DNA of 35,383 nt, from contig CALBTC010000466.1 in the NCBI GenBank assembly GCA_937967805.1, positions 1 through 35,383 on the forward strand, written 5' to 3'. The DNA comes from an uncultured Anaerolineaceae bacterium. GTDB taxonomy: Bacteria > Chloroflexota > Anaerolineae > Promineifilales > Promineifilaceae. The position numbers were made by a program, and so were the translations under genes. Shown one piece after another: positions 8,016 through 16,589 of the stretch. Position 1 is the first letter of the stretch; each line of letters opens with the position of its first letter. The notes under the pieces are model-generated. The model was not told the DNA's origin. It worked only from the letters and a program-made list of their open reading frames with translations, and did not search any database.

Positions 8016-9554
8016 ATGAATGAAACTGTGATCGATGTAGCAATTGTAGGTGGGGGTGTCTCCGGCATTTACACGGGCTGGCGGCTGCTAACGGCCGATT
8101 TGAGGCAAAGCCAGTTTTCCAATGATGGTCCGTTAAATGTGCAGCTTTTTGAGCTGAGCGACCGCATCGGCGGGCGTCTCATTTCGCTGGACCCGCCGGA
8201 GATGGTGGGCATTAAGGCCGAGTTTGGCGGGATGCGCTACCTGACCAACCAGCCGTTAATTGCCGGATTGGTGCAGCAGTTGGGCTTGGCCACACGGCCG
8301 TTTCCCGTCAGCGGCCCGGAAAACATTTATTACATCCGTGGCCAACATCTGCGCCAGTCCGAATTTGCCAATCCAGACAAGGTACCCTACCGGGTGCGCT
8401 GGCAGGAGCGGGGCAAAACGCCGGGGCAGCTCATCATGGAGGCGATTGATGTGCTGATTCCGGGAGCCACCAAGCTGACCGCTGAACAATGGCTGGAGGT
8501 TAAGAAAAATTACAAGTTTAACGGCCGTCACCTGTGGGAACTGGGCTTTTGGAACCTGCTGCACCAGGTGATGAGCAGCGAGGCGTACAAGCTGGTGATG
8601 GACGCCGGCGGTTACAACACCACCATGACCAACTGGAACGCCGCCGAAGCGATTCCCTGGTACCTGGCCGATTTTGGACCGGAGGCCGAATACCGCACGG
8701 TGATTGACGGCATGGAAAGCGTGCCGCGGACGCTGGCGCAGCGCTTTACCGAGGCGGGCGGGCAGATTCATTTTGACAGCCGCCTAAACACCTTCTTCCG
8801 CCGCGAGGATGGGTTGATTCAGCTGGAGGTGGACGGCCGTTCTCCCCTGTTGGCCCGTCATTTGGTGTTGGCGATGCCGCGCCGGGCGCTGGAGCTGCTG
8901 GATGATGACACCGACTATATGCTGCATCCCCAGGTAAAGCCGCTCATTCCCACCGTCACGCCGCACCCGATGTTTAAGCTGTTCCTCTGCTACCGCTATC
9001 CGTGGTGGCAAGATGCCGGGGTGAACAACGGCCGTTCCGTCACCGATCTGCCTTTGCGCCAGGTGTACTATTTTGGCTCCGAGGCGGAAGGGCCGGCGGC
9101 GTTTAACGAGGAGCTGCGTGATTCTCTGGTGATGGCCAGCTACGACGACGGGCCGTTTGTCGGCTTTTGGACGGGGCTGGCGGAGCAGGGGCACAGCACC
9201 ACCCACTGCTTCCCGCCGTCGGACGAGCCGCGCTGGAAGCGTTACGCTTGCCCGCAAGGAATGATTGCCCACGCCCAGCGCCAGCTTCAACTCGTCCACG
9301 ATCTGGAATACATCCCGCCGCCGTACGCCGCGGGCTTCCAGGATTGGGGGCAGGACCCGTTTGGCGGAGCCTGGAATTCGTGGAACATTCACGTGAAGGC
9401 GTGGGAGGTGCAGGAGAAAATGGTGCAACCGCTGGCGGATACGGCCGTCTACATCATCGGTGAAGCGTATTCCGGCGCACAGGGCTGGATCGAAGGTGCA
9501 CTGCAAACGGCCGAAGCGCTGCTGCAACAAAAATGGGGTGTGGCCCATGGCTGA
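8016..9554 (+). CDS. FAD-dependent flavin monoamine oxidase family protein
   Basis: The 512-residue protein is of the flavin amine oxidase fold, which oxidises amines or amino acids using FAD and O2. The N-terminal dinucleotide-binding motif is AIVGGGVSGIYTGWRL (residues 9-24), followed by LFELSDRIGGRLISL and the FGGMRYL segment. The C-terminal FAD motif IIGEAYSGAQGWIEGAL is diagnostic. The start at 8016 is set by TGGAGG nine bases upstream and by the FAD motif position; the frame remains open upstream to 7845 without family similarity. There is no signal peptide. The stop overlaps the start of the HAD phosphatase gene by eight bases, so the two are probably co-transcribed. Substrate is unknown; L-amino acid oxidases are the closest type by feel, a weak inference. 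Confidence 0.85.
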   Translation: MNETVIDVAIVGGGVSGIYTGWRLLTADLRQSQFSNDGPLNVQLFELSDRIGGRLISLDPPEMVGIKAEFGGMRYLTNQPLIAGLVQQLGLATRPFPVSGPENIYYIRGQHLRQSEFANPDKVPYRVRWQERGKTPGQLIMEAIDVLIPGATKLTAEQWLEVKKNYKFNGRHLWELGFWNLLHQVMSSEAYKLVMDAGGYNTTMTNWNAAEAIPWYLADFGPEAEYRTVIDGMESVPRTLAQRFTEAGGQIHFDSRLNTFFRREDGLIQLEVDGRSPLLARHLVLAMPRRALELLDDDTDYMLHPQVKPLIPTVTPHPMFKLFLCYRYPWWQDAGVNNGRSVTDLPLRQVYYFGSEAEGPAAFNEELRDSLVMASYDDGPFVGFWTGLAEQGHSTTHCFPPSDEPRWKRYACPQGMIAHAQRQLQLVHDLEYIPPPYAAGFQDWGQDPFGGAWNSWNIHVKAWEVQEKMVQPLADTAVYIIGEAYSGAQGWIEGALQTAEALLQQKWGVAHG

Positions 9555-10200
9555 GCCAGAGATTGTTGCCTTTGATCTGGAAGGAACCCTGACGGCGGGC
9601 GTGGCCTGGGAGGGAATGCGCGACTATTTGCAGGCGCACGGTGAGGAGGAGAAGTTCAGGCGCTTTTTCCGCAAAAATTTGCTGCCGGTGCTGGCTTTTC
9701 GTTTTGGCCTGTTGCGTGATGAACGGGCGTTTAAGGAGCGCTGGATTCTGGGGGTGCTGCACCTGTTTGCCGGGTATACGCCACAAAAATTTGATGAAAT
9801 GGCGGCCTGGGTGGTGAGCCACACCTTCTGGCCGCAGCGGCGCGTGGCGGTCGTGGAAGAGTTGGAGAGGTATCGGGCCAACGGCCGTCGTGTCATTATC
9901 GTCTCGGGCATGTTTGAGCCGATTTTGCAGCAGTTTGCCGGGATGTTGCAGGTGGAATCGATGGGCACGGCGGTTGAATTTGTAGACGGCCGTTTCACCG
10001 GCGAGATCGTTGGGCAGCTTAATGTAGGACAGGCTAAGGTGGATCGTTTGCAGCAGGTTGGCCGGTTAATGGCGGCATACGGCGACACGGTGCGGGATAT
10101 TCCTATGCTGGCGCTGGCGGAAACGGCCGTGGCCGTCCACCCAGATGCCAAACTACGCCGGGCGGCTGAACTGCACGGCTGGCGCATTATGACCGACTAA
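9547..10200 (+). CDS. HAD-superfamily (subfamily IB) hydrolase
   Basis: The 217-residue protein has all four HAD motifs in order: FDLEGTLT (motif I, residues 9-16), IIVSGM (motif II Ser), the GQAK lysine (motif III), and YGDTVRDIPML (motif IV). The layout resembles phosphoserine phosphatase-like IB enzymes, with a helical cap between motifs I and II. The second acidic residue of motif I is Glu where most phosphatases have Asp (DxDGT), which may alter activity. It begins inside the end of the amine oxidase gene, suggesting translational coupling. A small phosphorylated metabolite is the likely substrate class; the identity cannot be called. Confidence 0.82.
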   Translation: MAEPEIVAFDLEGTLTAGVAWEGMRDYLQAHGEEEKFRRFFRKNLLPVLAFRFGLLRDERAFKERWILGVLHLFAGYTPQKFDEMAAWVVSHTFWPQRRVAVVEELERYRANGRRVIIVSGMFEPILQQFAGMLQVESMGTAVEFVDGRFTGEIVGQLNVGQAKVDRLQQVGRLMAAYGDTVRDIPMLALAETAVAVHPDAKLRRAAELHGWRIMTD

Positions 10201-10312
10201 CAACCGGCACATCATGAGGAAATGCCAAAAATAGGTGGCAGGGCAGGCCAATCGCGGTAGGATGAAAGCAGCTTGCATTTTAGCTTGTTCAGATTAGAGA
10301 GGGAAAACGAAG

Positions 10313-11320
10313 ATGAAAATTGCTGTGTTTAGCACAAAACCATATGACCGCAGCTATTTGGATGCGGCCAATGAAAAAATGGGTCACGAGCTGGTCTACT
10401 TTGAAGCCAAGCTGGACAGTAAAACCGTGCCCCTGGCGCAGGGATTTCCCTGCGTCTGTGTCTTTGTCAATGACGTGGTGGATGCGCACGTGCTGCTGCA
10501 ATTGCAAGCGGGCGGCACCGAACTGATCGCGCTTCGCTCGGCCGGGTTTAACCATGTGGATTTGAAAGCGGCGCAGCAGTTGGGCATCAGCGTGGTGCGC
10601 GTGCCGGCTTATTCGCCGTACGCCGTGGCCGAGCACACGGTGGCGCTGCTCATGGCGCTGAACCGTAAAACGCACCGGGCCTACAACCGGGTGCGCGAAG
10701 GCAACTTCTCGCTCGATGGCCTGTTGGGCTTTGATCTGCACGGGCTGACGGTGGGCATTGTGGGCACGGGGCAGATTGGCCAGGCGGCGGCCCGCATTTT
10801 TAATGGCTTTGGCTGCAAGCTGCTGGGTTACGATTTGTATCCCAGTGAGACGTGCCGGGCGCTGGGAATGGAGTATACCGATCTGGAAGACCTGTTCCGC
10901 CGCTCAGACATTATCACCCTGCACGCGCCGCTGACGCCGGAAACGTACCATCTCATCGACAGTGATAGCATTGGCCTGATGAAACGAGGCGTGACGATTT
11001 TGAACACCAGTCGGGGGGCGTTGATTGATGCCCAGGCGGTGCTGGCCGGTTTGAAGTCGGGCAAAATTAGCCACTTGGGACTGGATGTGTACGAGGAAGA
11101 GGGCGACCTCTTCTTTGAGGACTTGTCTGACCAGATTATTCAGGATGACGTGTTTGCCCGCCTGCTGACGATGCCCAATGTTTTGATTACCGGCCACCAG
11201 GGTTTCTTTACCGATAAGGCGCTGGAAAATATTGCCCGGACGACGCTGGAAAACGTGAAGGAATTTGAGGAAACCGGAACCTCGGCCAATTTGGTGTCGG
11301 CAGAAAAGGTGCAGGGGTAG
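10313..11320 (+). CDS. ldhA: D-2-hydroxyacid dehydrogenase, D-lactate dehydrogenase-like
   Basis: This NAD-dependent enzyme of the D-isomer-specific 2-hydroxyacid dehydrogenase family most resembles fermentative LdhA, which reduces pyruvate to D-lactate. The 335 residues show the catalytic-domain start [11 protein letters not shown], the Arg-bearing [12 protein letters not shown], the nucleotide motif [16 protein letters not shown] (about residues 145-160), [27 protein letters not shown] and the ITGHQGFFT histidine. It starts at an ATG after GAGAGGGAAAACGAAG. It lies beside the hydrogenase locus but in the opposite direction; both would handle excess NADH under anoxia (inference). Positions 10201-10312 show nothing beyond the leader. 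Confidence 0.88.
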   Translation: MKIAVFSTKPYDRSYLDAANEKMGHELVYFEAKLDSKTVPLAQGFPCVCVFVNDVVDAHVLLQLQAGGTELIALRSAGFNHVDLKAAQQLGISVVRVPAYSPYAVAEHTVALLMALNRKTHRAYNRVREGNFSLDGLLGFDLHGLTVGIVGTGQIGQAAARIFNGFGCKLLGYDLYPSETCRALGMEYTDLEDLFRRSDIITLHAPLTPETYHLIDSDSIGLMKRGVTILNTSRGALIDAQAVLAGLKSGKISHLGLDVYEEEGDLFFEDLSDQIIQDDVFARLLTMPNVLITGHQGFFTDKALENIARTTLENVKEFEETGTSANLVSAEKVQG

Positions 11321-11331
11321 TAGGAAACAAA

Positions 11332-11389
11332 AAGATTGGACCAATTTTCTCTGGAAGATCGCTCAACTTGAGAAAATTGGTCCAATCTT
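11332..11389. repeat. Inverted repeat, copy 2 of the GATTGGACCAATT family
   Basis: A perfect 20-bp inverted repeat has arms at 11332-11351 and 11370-11389 and an 18-base loop. The outer arm begins AAGATTGGACCAATT, as in copy 1 at 7335-7394. It fills the 75-bp gap between the convergent ldhA-like and choice-of-anchor genes. A CCCTTTTAATTA run follows on the plus strand, so it can serve as a terminator for the dehydrogenase gene. Confidence 0.85.
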
Positions 11390-11395
11390 GCCCTT

Positions 11396-14065
11396 TTAAT
11401 TATTGGTAATTCGCACGTCGTCCACGCCGGCTTCCACCAGGCTACCGCCACCGGCGTCGGCCGCCTCTATGAGGATATAAACGGTTTGCCCGGCAAAGCT
11501 GCTCACGTCCACGCTGAAGCTGTCCCAAATCGCTTCGTCCGTACTTCTTGATCCGAGTTCCTCGAAGACAACGGCCGTTGTATTCCCCACAATGCTGACC
11601 CGCAAGAAGTCGCTGCTGGAGCTGTTGTTAAGGTGCGCCAGGTAGTAGCTGAATGACAATGTCAGGTTACCATCGGCAGGCAGGCTGATCGCCGGTGAAC
11701 GAATGGACGTTGTTCCGCCATCGATATCGTTGGAACCGACATTGTTACCGGCAGCACCTTCGGTCACCAGATCAAAACTGCCGCTTACGGTATTGCCCAA
11801 CTGATACGTGCCGCCGCTGTGCGTGGTGGTTTCCGGATCTGCCCGCTCCCATTGGCCTGTTGTCGCGTTATCAGTGCCGTTGGGGTTCACCAGCCAGCCC
11901 TGATCCGTTTCAAAATCGTCGAAGAAGATGTCTCCACCTGGGGTGGGGGGTATGGGTGTGTTGGTGGCGGTCGGCGGTATGGGCGTGTTGGTGGCGGTGG
12001 GCGGAATCGGGGTGTTTATAGGTGTGGGTGGTACCGATGTGTTCGTTGGTGTGGCGGTTGGCGGTGGTGGCGTGTTGGTGGGGGAGGCGGTATCGGCCGT
12101 AATCGAGACGTCATCAATGCCCGCTTCTACCAGGCTGCCTGAGCCGCCGTCAGCCGCCTCTACCAGAATATAAACTGTGTCGCCGGCAAAGCTGCCTAAA
12201 CTGACTGAGGTTTCATTCCAAACGGCCGAACGCGCCGTGCCGTTGCCGAACTCTTCATACACCACCTGGCTGCTGCTGCTGCCAACCACCGTCAGCCGCA
12301 GATAATCGCTTGAATTGGCGTTGCTGAGCAAGCCCAGATAATGCCAGAACGTCAGGGCAATGTTGCTGGTGTTGGGCAAAGCAATGTTTGGTGACCGCAT
12401 GGAGGTGACACCGTTGTCAATATCATTGGTACCGGCGCTGCTGCCGGCCGTCCCGCCGGTAACCAGATCAAAGCTGCCGCTTACCGTTGTACCCAGTTGC
12501 AGGGTTGTGCCGCCGGAGGACGTCCCTTCTGGATTGGCCCGTTCCCATTGCCCGGTTGTGGCGGTGTCGGTACCGTTCGGATTGGTGGTCCACCCTTGAT
12601 CGCTTTCAAAGTCGTCTGAGAAAACGACGTTGCCGGGCAGCGGTGTGGCTGTGGGCGTCGGCGGCGGCGGTGTGGGGGTGGGCAATGGTGATCCCAAGTT
12701 GGGCTGCAAAACAAACAACCCCTGTTCAATGCCGCTCACTATCACAACGCCACTGTCAAAATAGGGATAGCTGCTCCAGGCCCCGTTAAAGTTGGCATTG
12801 TCGTTTGCCGGATAGACGTCAAAGTAGGCCACTTCTGTCAGGCTGCCGGCGCTAACGTTGGCCAGATCCAAAATGCGCAGGCCCGCCCGGTAATTTGCCT
12901 GGTAGACAAAGCTGCCTTTCACATACAGGTTGTGATCAATATTGGGCGTCGTTGAAACGTAGGTGCCGATCAATACCGGATTGTCCACGTCGAGCATATC
13001 CCATATGTAAGTGTGGGTATTGTGCCCGTTGTTGCTTTCATCCAGTTCATCATCCAGCAAGTAATAACGCTGGTCTTCTGTCAACCAGCCCTGATGGGTA
13101 TATTCAGAACCGTTGTAACCGACGCGGGCTACCTCTATCAAGCTGCTTTTATTACTGACATCAACAATCGTGACCGTGTCCTCGTTGGCATTGAAGCATA
13201 ATTCCGCCCCCTGGTAATCGGCGTCTGGGCCGGTGTAATTGACGCATTGGGCGTCGTGGGTATAGCCGTCGGCGCTGTAACAGCCGACAAAGCTGGGGCT
13301 GGTTGGATTCTGGATGTTGATGATGTGCAAACCGCCAGAACAGCTTGTGCCGCCAAAACTAATGCCAACCGCGTAAGCGTAACCGCTATCTTCATTGATA
13401 ACGATATTGTGGGCGCTGCCAAAGCCGCTGTAGACGGCCGTTGCCGAAAAAGTAACCGGTGGCGAGGAGACGTTGCGCAGTTGGGTCAGGTCAAAAACCT
13501 GCATCCCGTGGGACCCGGCTGAATCGGCCACAATGTAAGCATGATCCTGGTACACTTTAATGTCGCGCCAGATCGAGGAGGAAGCCGCTGTCGGCAAATT
13601 ACCCAGGTAAATCGGGTTTTCCGGGTCGCTAATGTCCACGAAAGAAGTACCTGTGGTCCGCCCCATCAAGGCATATTCCTTGCCCGTTTGGGAATCTGTC
13701 CAGCCCCAAATATCATTTCCCTGGCCGCCGCCGATATCGGCTAAAGGCATGAAAGAGAGGAGATCGACATTGCTGCAAGGATAGGTGCCGGCTGCCAGGC
13801 CACCCACACAGGATTCCAGCGCCATGACCGCATCCAGGTCGTGAGTGGGCTCCACATCATCGATCTGCTGGGAATGATCATGCCCGTGTGCGGCATGGAT
13901 GCATCGCTCAAGCCCCTTGCCGTCGTCAGGCAGATCGGTGCATTCATCGGGCAAACGGGCCGATGTTGCCCCAGCCAGGGGATGGGTGGCAACGATGAGG
14001 CCGATTTCCACCAGGAAAAGCAGGAACAAAATAGGCAAATAACGTGAAAAATTCTTCTTAACCAT
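11396..14065 (-). CDS. Secreted choice-of-anchor B protein with duplicated C-terminal sandwich domains
   Basis: The 889-residue exported protein starts with a signal peptide: KK, then a hydrophobic run, with likely cleavage after GATSA near residue 36. Residues of about 70-460 are an LVIVD-repeat beta-propeller of the choice-of-anchor B type, with phrases such as DIWGWTDSQTGKEYALMG and TSFVDISDPENPIYLG. A Pro/Thr linker leads to a beta-sandwich-like domain (about 487-665). A longer Pro/Thr linker with a repeated TPIPPTATN unit then leads to a second copy of that domain (about 712-889). The copies share DDFE(S/T)DQGW, NPNGTD, ATTGQWERA, GSFDLVT and a VEAG(I/V)DDV ending. GGAGGG precedes the ATG. 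It is probably cell-surface or extracellular. The ligand is unknown, and no sortase or PEP-CTERM anchor is seen. Confidence 0.85.
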   Translation of the reverse strand: MVKKNFSRYLPILFLLFLVEIGLIVATHPLAGATSARLPDECTDLPDDGKGLERCIHAAHGHDHSQQIDDVEPTHDLDAVMALESCVGGLAAGTYPCSNVDLLSFMPLADIGGGQGNDIWGWTDSQTGKEYALMGRTTGTSFVDISDPENPIYLGNLPTAASSSIWRDIKVYQDHAYIVADSAGSHGMQVFDLTQLRNVSSPPVTFSATAVYSGFGSAHNIVINEDSGYAYAVGISFGGTSCSGGLHIINIQNPTSPSFVGCYSADGYTHDAQCVNYTGPDADYQGAELCFNANEDTVTIVDVSNKSSLIEVARVGYNGSEYTHQGWLTEDQRYYLLDDELDESNNGHNTHTYIWDMLDVDNPVLIGTYVSTTPNIDHNLYVKGSFVYQANYRAGLRILDLANVSAGSLTEVAYFDVYPANDNANFNGAWSSYPYFDSGVVIVSGIEQGLFVLQPNLGSPLPTPTPPPPTPTATPLPGNVVFSDDFESDQGWTTNPNGTDTATTGQWERANPEGTSSGGTTLQLGTTVSGSFDLVTGGTAGSSAGTNDIDNGVTSMRSPNIALPNTSNIALTFWHYLGLLSNANSSDYLRLTVVGSSSSQVVYEEFGNGTARSAVWNETSVSLGSFAGDTVYILVEAADGGSGSLVEAGIDDVSITADTASPTNTPPPPTATPTNTSVPPTPINTPIPPTATNTPIPPTATNTPIPPTPGGDIFFDDFETDQGWLVNPNGTDNATTGQWERADPETTTHSGGTYQLGNTVSGSFDLVTEGAAGNNVGSNDIDGGTTSIRSPAISLPADGNLTLSFSYYLAHLNNSSSSDFLRVSIVGNTTAVVFEELGSRSTDEAIWDSFSVDVSSFAGQTVYILIEAADAGGGSLVEAGVDDVRITNN
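11940..12090. repeat. Pro/Thr linker tandem repeat
   Basis: Within the choice-of-anchor gene, near-identical 24-27-bp units (GTGTTGGTGGCGGTCGGCGG and variants on the plus strand) encode the TPIPPTATN-like spacer between the two C-terminal domains. This is a coding repeat and may vary in copy number by slippage. Confidence 0.7.
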
Positions 14066-14261
14066 TTTTCCCTCCAGGGAGCAACTGTTTTTAGAACCGC
14101 TTCTTTAGAAGAGGTCCTAGACGGTAAGGAGGTAAAGTGAACAGGTTCGTTAAGCCCTGTTCAAATACATTATTTGTTATTTGTATGCGATTGGTTTCCG
14201 ATACAGAGGGTACAAAGAAGTTATATGGTGGTGAGTTGTTGGTTGGAGTTTACTTCAGCCC

Positions 14262-14289
14262 ATTCTAGATGAGACACGTGAATTGTCAA
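14262..14289 (-). promoter_or_regulatory. Sigma-70-type promoter of the choice-of-anchor gene
   Basis: On the minus strand TTGACA (14289-14284) is followed after 16 bp by TAGAAT (14267-14262). This is the best promoter match I noticed in the window. It implies a leader of about 185 nt before the ATG at 14065. The leader contains a small hairpin GAACAGG/CCTGTTC near 14139-14163. Confidence 0.6.
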
Positions 14290-14314
14290 GAACTTTAGTA
14301 CCGTAGGGTACAAT

Positions 14315-14354
14315 ACGGCCGTTTCCCTGCACACCCCTAAAGGGAAACGGCCGT
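14315..14354. terminator. Hairpin made of two inverted ACGGCCGT copies, likely terminator of the YVTN gene
   Basis: ACGGCCGTTTCCCT (14315-14328) pairs with AGGGAAACGGCCGT (14341-14354), a 14-bp perfect stem with a 12-base loop. It lies about 40 bp past the stop of the minus-strand YVTN gene and before the next promoter. A U-run is weak on either strand, so termination is inferred from position and stem strength. Confidence 0.5.
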
Positions 14355-14391
14355 TTGTTAATTCAGCACGAAAGAAACTGTGTATAAAGCG

Positions 14392-16149
14392 TTACGGAAT
14401 ATTAGAACGGGCGGCACAAGAAGTGATCTTGCCTTTTTCCCAGCCGCTAATCAAACCATCTTGCATCCAATCAATGGCCAATTGACTTACTGCCCGCACA
14501 AACTTGCCATGGTTACTGGCCTCAGCCGCTGCCTGGGCTATCAAATCATTGAACGTCGAACCATCGGCCAGCGTTTGGTTGCTAACCGTGCAGTCACTGT
14601 TGCCAATCACCACTGTTGGCATGGTGTCAGAATAGGGGAACGCATCCTGGTCATCGTTAACGCCGTCGTTGTCATCGTCCGGGTCGCAAACGTCGCCCAG
14701 GCCATCCCCATCGAAATCGGCCTGGTCGCCATTCGCCGTTGTGGGGCAGTTGTCGCTGGCGTCTTCGACACCGTCATTGTCATCGTCGCTGTCCACACAG
14801 TCCGGGATGTTGTCACCGTCGTTGTCTGGCGAGGTGCTGCCGGCGTCTAAAGGATCGGAGCCGCAAGCGATCTCGTCGGCATCCGTTTGGCCGTCGTTGT
14901 CATCATCCGCGTCGGCGTTGTCGCCAATGCCGTCGCCGTCGTTGTCACTCGTTTCGGTCGGGTCATCCGGGAAGGCATCGCTGTCGTTGTCTACGCCATC
15001 ACCGTCACGGTCAGCGTCGCACGCATCACCCAGGCCGTCGCCATCCAAATCAGCCTGGTCAGCGTTGGGGGTGCTGGGGCAGTTGTCTACGTCGTCGTTC
15101 ACGCCATCGCCATCAGCGTCAGCAACACCCGTGCCACCAACGTTCGCAAAAGCAATCCCATACCCACCGCCGAGCGTATCCACAACGGTGTTGGTGGCAA
15201 TGTCAATCACCTCTGTGGCGTATGCGGTTTGAACCGCCACATAGGCAAATTGTCCGTCTGGCGTAATTTCCACTTCGCGCAGCCAGGTCCCGCCCGATGT
15301 GGTGGCAATCGTGGTCACCACGCTGTTGCCTGCGGTTTCAATGACCGTCACGTCGTTTGAGAAGTAATTGGAAACATAGACAAAGTTGCCATCTGGTGTG
15401 ACGTCGACGCCAAAGGGACTATCTCCTGCCGTCACATTGGCCACGACGGTGTTGCTGGCGGTGTCGATGACCGCAACGCCCGCATTAAAGTTGGTGACGT
15501 AAGCGTAGGCACCATCCGGGGTGATGGCGACTTCGGTTGGTGTATTTAAGTCAGGTGAGGAGATGGTGCTAACGACCGTGTTTGTGGCCGTGGCAATGAC
15601 AGATACGGTATTGTCATACTCATTGGTCACGTAGACGTAATCCCCATTGGGGGTAATATCAATGCCAAACGCATAATTGCCCGTATCCACGGAACCAACA
15701 ACCGTGTTGGTTGCGGTTTCGATAATGGCAACCTCACCCGTCCATCGTTCGGAAACGTAAGCATATTGCCCATCCGGCGTAATGTCGATGTCAATCACCT
15801 GTGGGTCTGGCCAAACGCCCATCACAATTGTGTCAACTTGGGCATTGGTGGCGGTGTCAAAGACGCCAATGGTTGAATCCCCATTTTCGACCACGTAAAG
15901 GCGGGAATTATCTGGCGTGACGGCCATGAAGAGCGCATTGCTGGCCACCAGGTAATCTTCGGTTGCCTGGGTGTCCATGTTGACGACGCTTACGCCGCCA
16001 AAGCTTAAATAAGCATGGGTTGCGGTTTGCGCCAGGGCAGAGGATGTGGCCAGGCTGAGGCCAGCCAGCAGCAATACCAGAGCCAGGAAGATGGAAAAGG
16101 TGCGTTTTTTGTTTTTACGCTGAGAAGAAAAGGGTTGCAAGGTGTTCAT
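14392..16149 (-). CDS. Secreted YVTN beta-propeller protein with thrombospondin type 3 repeats
   Basis: I start at the ATG at 16149, seven bases after AAGGAG, giving 585 residues; ten more codons are open upstream without a ribosome site. A signal peptide (KNKKR then a hydrophobic core, cleavage near SALAQ) is followed by about seven YVTN-type blades with recurring motifs such as ITPDGxYAYV and NTVV. Residues of about 345-510 are thrombospondin type 3 calcium-binding repeats (DADGDGVNDDVDNCP, DQADLDGDGLGDACD). A C-terminal module of about 75 residues follows, with two Cys and the phrase GLISGWEKGKITSC; I do not recognise its family. It is an exported, calcium-stabilised surface or extracellular protein of unknown ligand. 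Confidence 0.85.
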   Translation of the reverse strand: MNTLQPFSSQRKNKKRTFSIFLALVLLLAGLSLATSSALAQTATHAYLSFGGVSVVNMDTQATEDYLVASNALFMAVTPDNSRLYVVENGDSTIGVFDTATNAQVDTIVMGVWPDPQVIDIDITPDGQYAYVSERWTGEVAIIETATNTVVGSVDTGNYAFGIDITPNGDYVYVTNEYDNTVSVIATATNTVVSTISSPDLNTPTEVAITPDGAYAYVTNFNAGVAVIDTASNTVVANVTAGDSPFGVDVTPDGNFVYVSNYFSNDVTVIETAGNSVVTTIATTSGGTWLREVEITPDGQFAYVAVQTAYATEVIDIATNTVVDTLGGGYGIAFANVGGTGVADADGDGVNDDVDNCPSTPNADQADLDGDGLGDACDADRDGDGVDNDSDAFPDDPTETSDNDGDGIGDNADADDDNDGQTDADEIACGSDPLDAGSTSPDNDGDNIPDCVDSDDDNDGVEDASDNCPTTANGDQADFDGDGLGDVCDPDDDNDGVNDDQDAFPYSDTMPTVVIGNSDCTVSNQTLADGSTFNDLIAQAAAEASNHGKFVRAVSQLAIDWMQDGLISGWEKGKITSCAARSNIP

Positions 16150-16306
16150 TTTTGTCTCCTTAATATAATTACAGTACAAATTTTGCTATCAATCACTTAA
16201 AGATGGTGCAGGACATGGGATGGGTAAATTTTTGGATTCTGTTCCATAGGCTGTCTCCTTTGTTGTTGGGCGATGTATGTTTACTGGTTGAAGCATAAAT
16301 TAAGGA

Positions 16307-16325
16307 ACGCTTCCAAAACGCTTCC
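16307..16325 (-). promoter_or_regulatory. 11-bp-period direct repeat (GGAAGCGT box pair)
   Basis: ACGCTTCC occurs at 16307-16314 and 16318-16325, exactly 11 bp apart; on the minus strand it reads as two GGAAGCGT boxes. An identical pair lies upstream of the short SARP gene (20193-20211). In the minus direction a TATGCT hexamer begins nine bases beyond the pair. The first gene in that direction is the YVTN protein, about 158 bp away. Operator function is inferred from the geometry. Confidence 0.45.
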
Positions 16326-16343
16326 ACAGGTTTTGGGAGCATT

Positions 16344-16589
16344 TTGATTCGGTTGGTTTTGGAAGCGGTGGGGTACGGGGACGTGGCACCGGTAACGCCG
16401 CTGGGGCAAATTTTGGCGTCGCTGGTGATGCTGTTGGGCTTTGGCATTATTGCCGTGCCCACGGGCATTGTGTCGCTGGAGCTGGTACGGCCGTTGACGC
16501 AAGTTTCTACCCAGGCTTGTGCGGCCTGCGGTCGGGAGAGGCATGATGTGGATGCGCGCTACTGCAAATATTGCGCGGCGGCGTTGTGA
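16344..16589 (+). pseudogene. C-terminal remnant of a potassium/ion channel gene
   Basis: The frame reads AVGYGDVAPVTPLGQ, the selectivity filter of voltage-gated K+ channel-like proteins. It continues through the last membrane helix (ILASLVMLLGFGIIAVPTGIVSLEL) and a CAACG...CKYC zinc-ribbon-like tail to a proper stop. The voltage sensor, pore helix and the usual Thr-Thr before the filter are missing, and nothing upstream encodes them. There is no ATG; the frame opens at a TTG with no ribosome site. I therefore call it a 5'-truncated gene. The break coincides with a GCTTCCAAAAC/GTTTTGGAAGC inverted repeat (16310-16366 region). Confidence 0.75.

Noticed and set aside
11940..12090. Regularly spaced repeats resembling a CRISPR-like array
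   Set aside because: The units are contiguous, have no unique spacers and encode the TPIPPTATN linker in frame.
14640..15130. Dense periodic repeats in the YVTN gene, checked as a possible DNA repeat element
   Set aside because: The periodicity is explained by DxDxDGxxD thrombospondin type 3 coding repeats.
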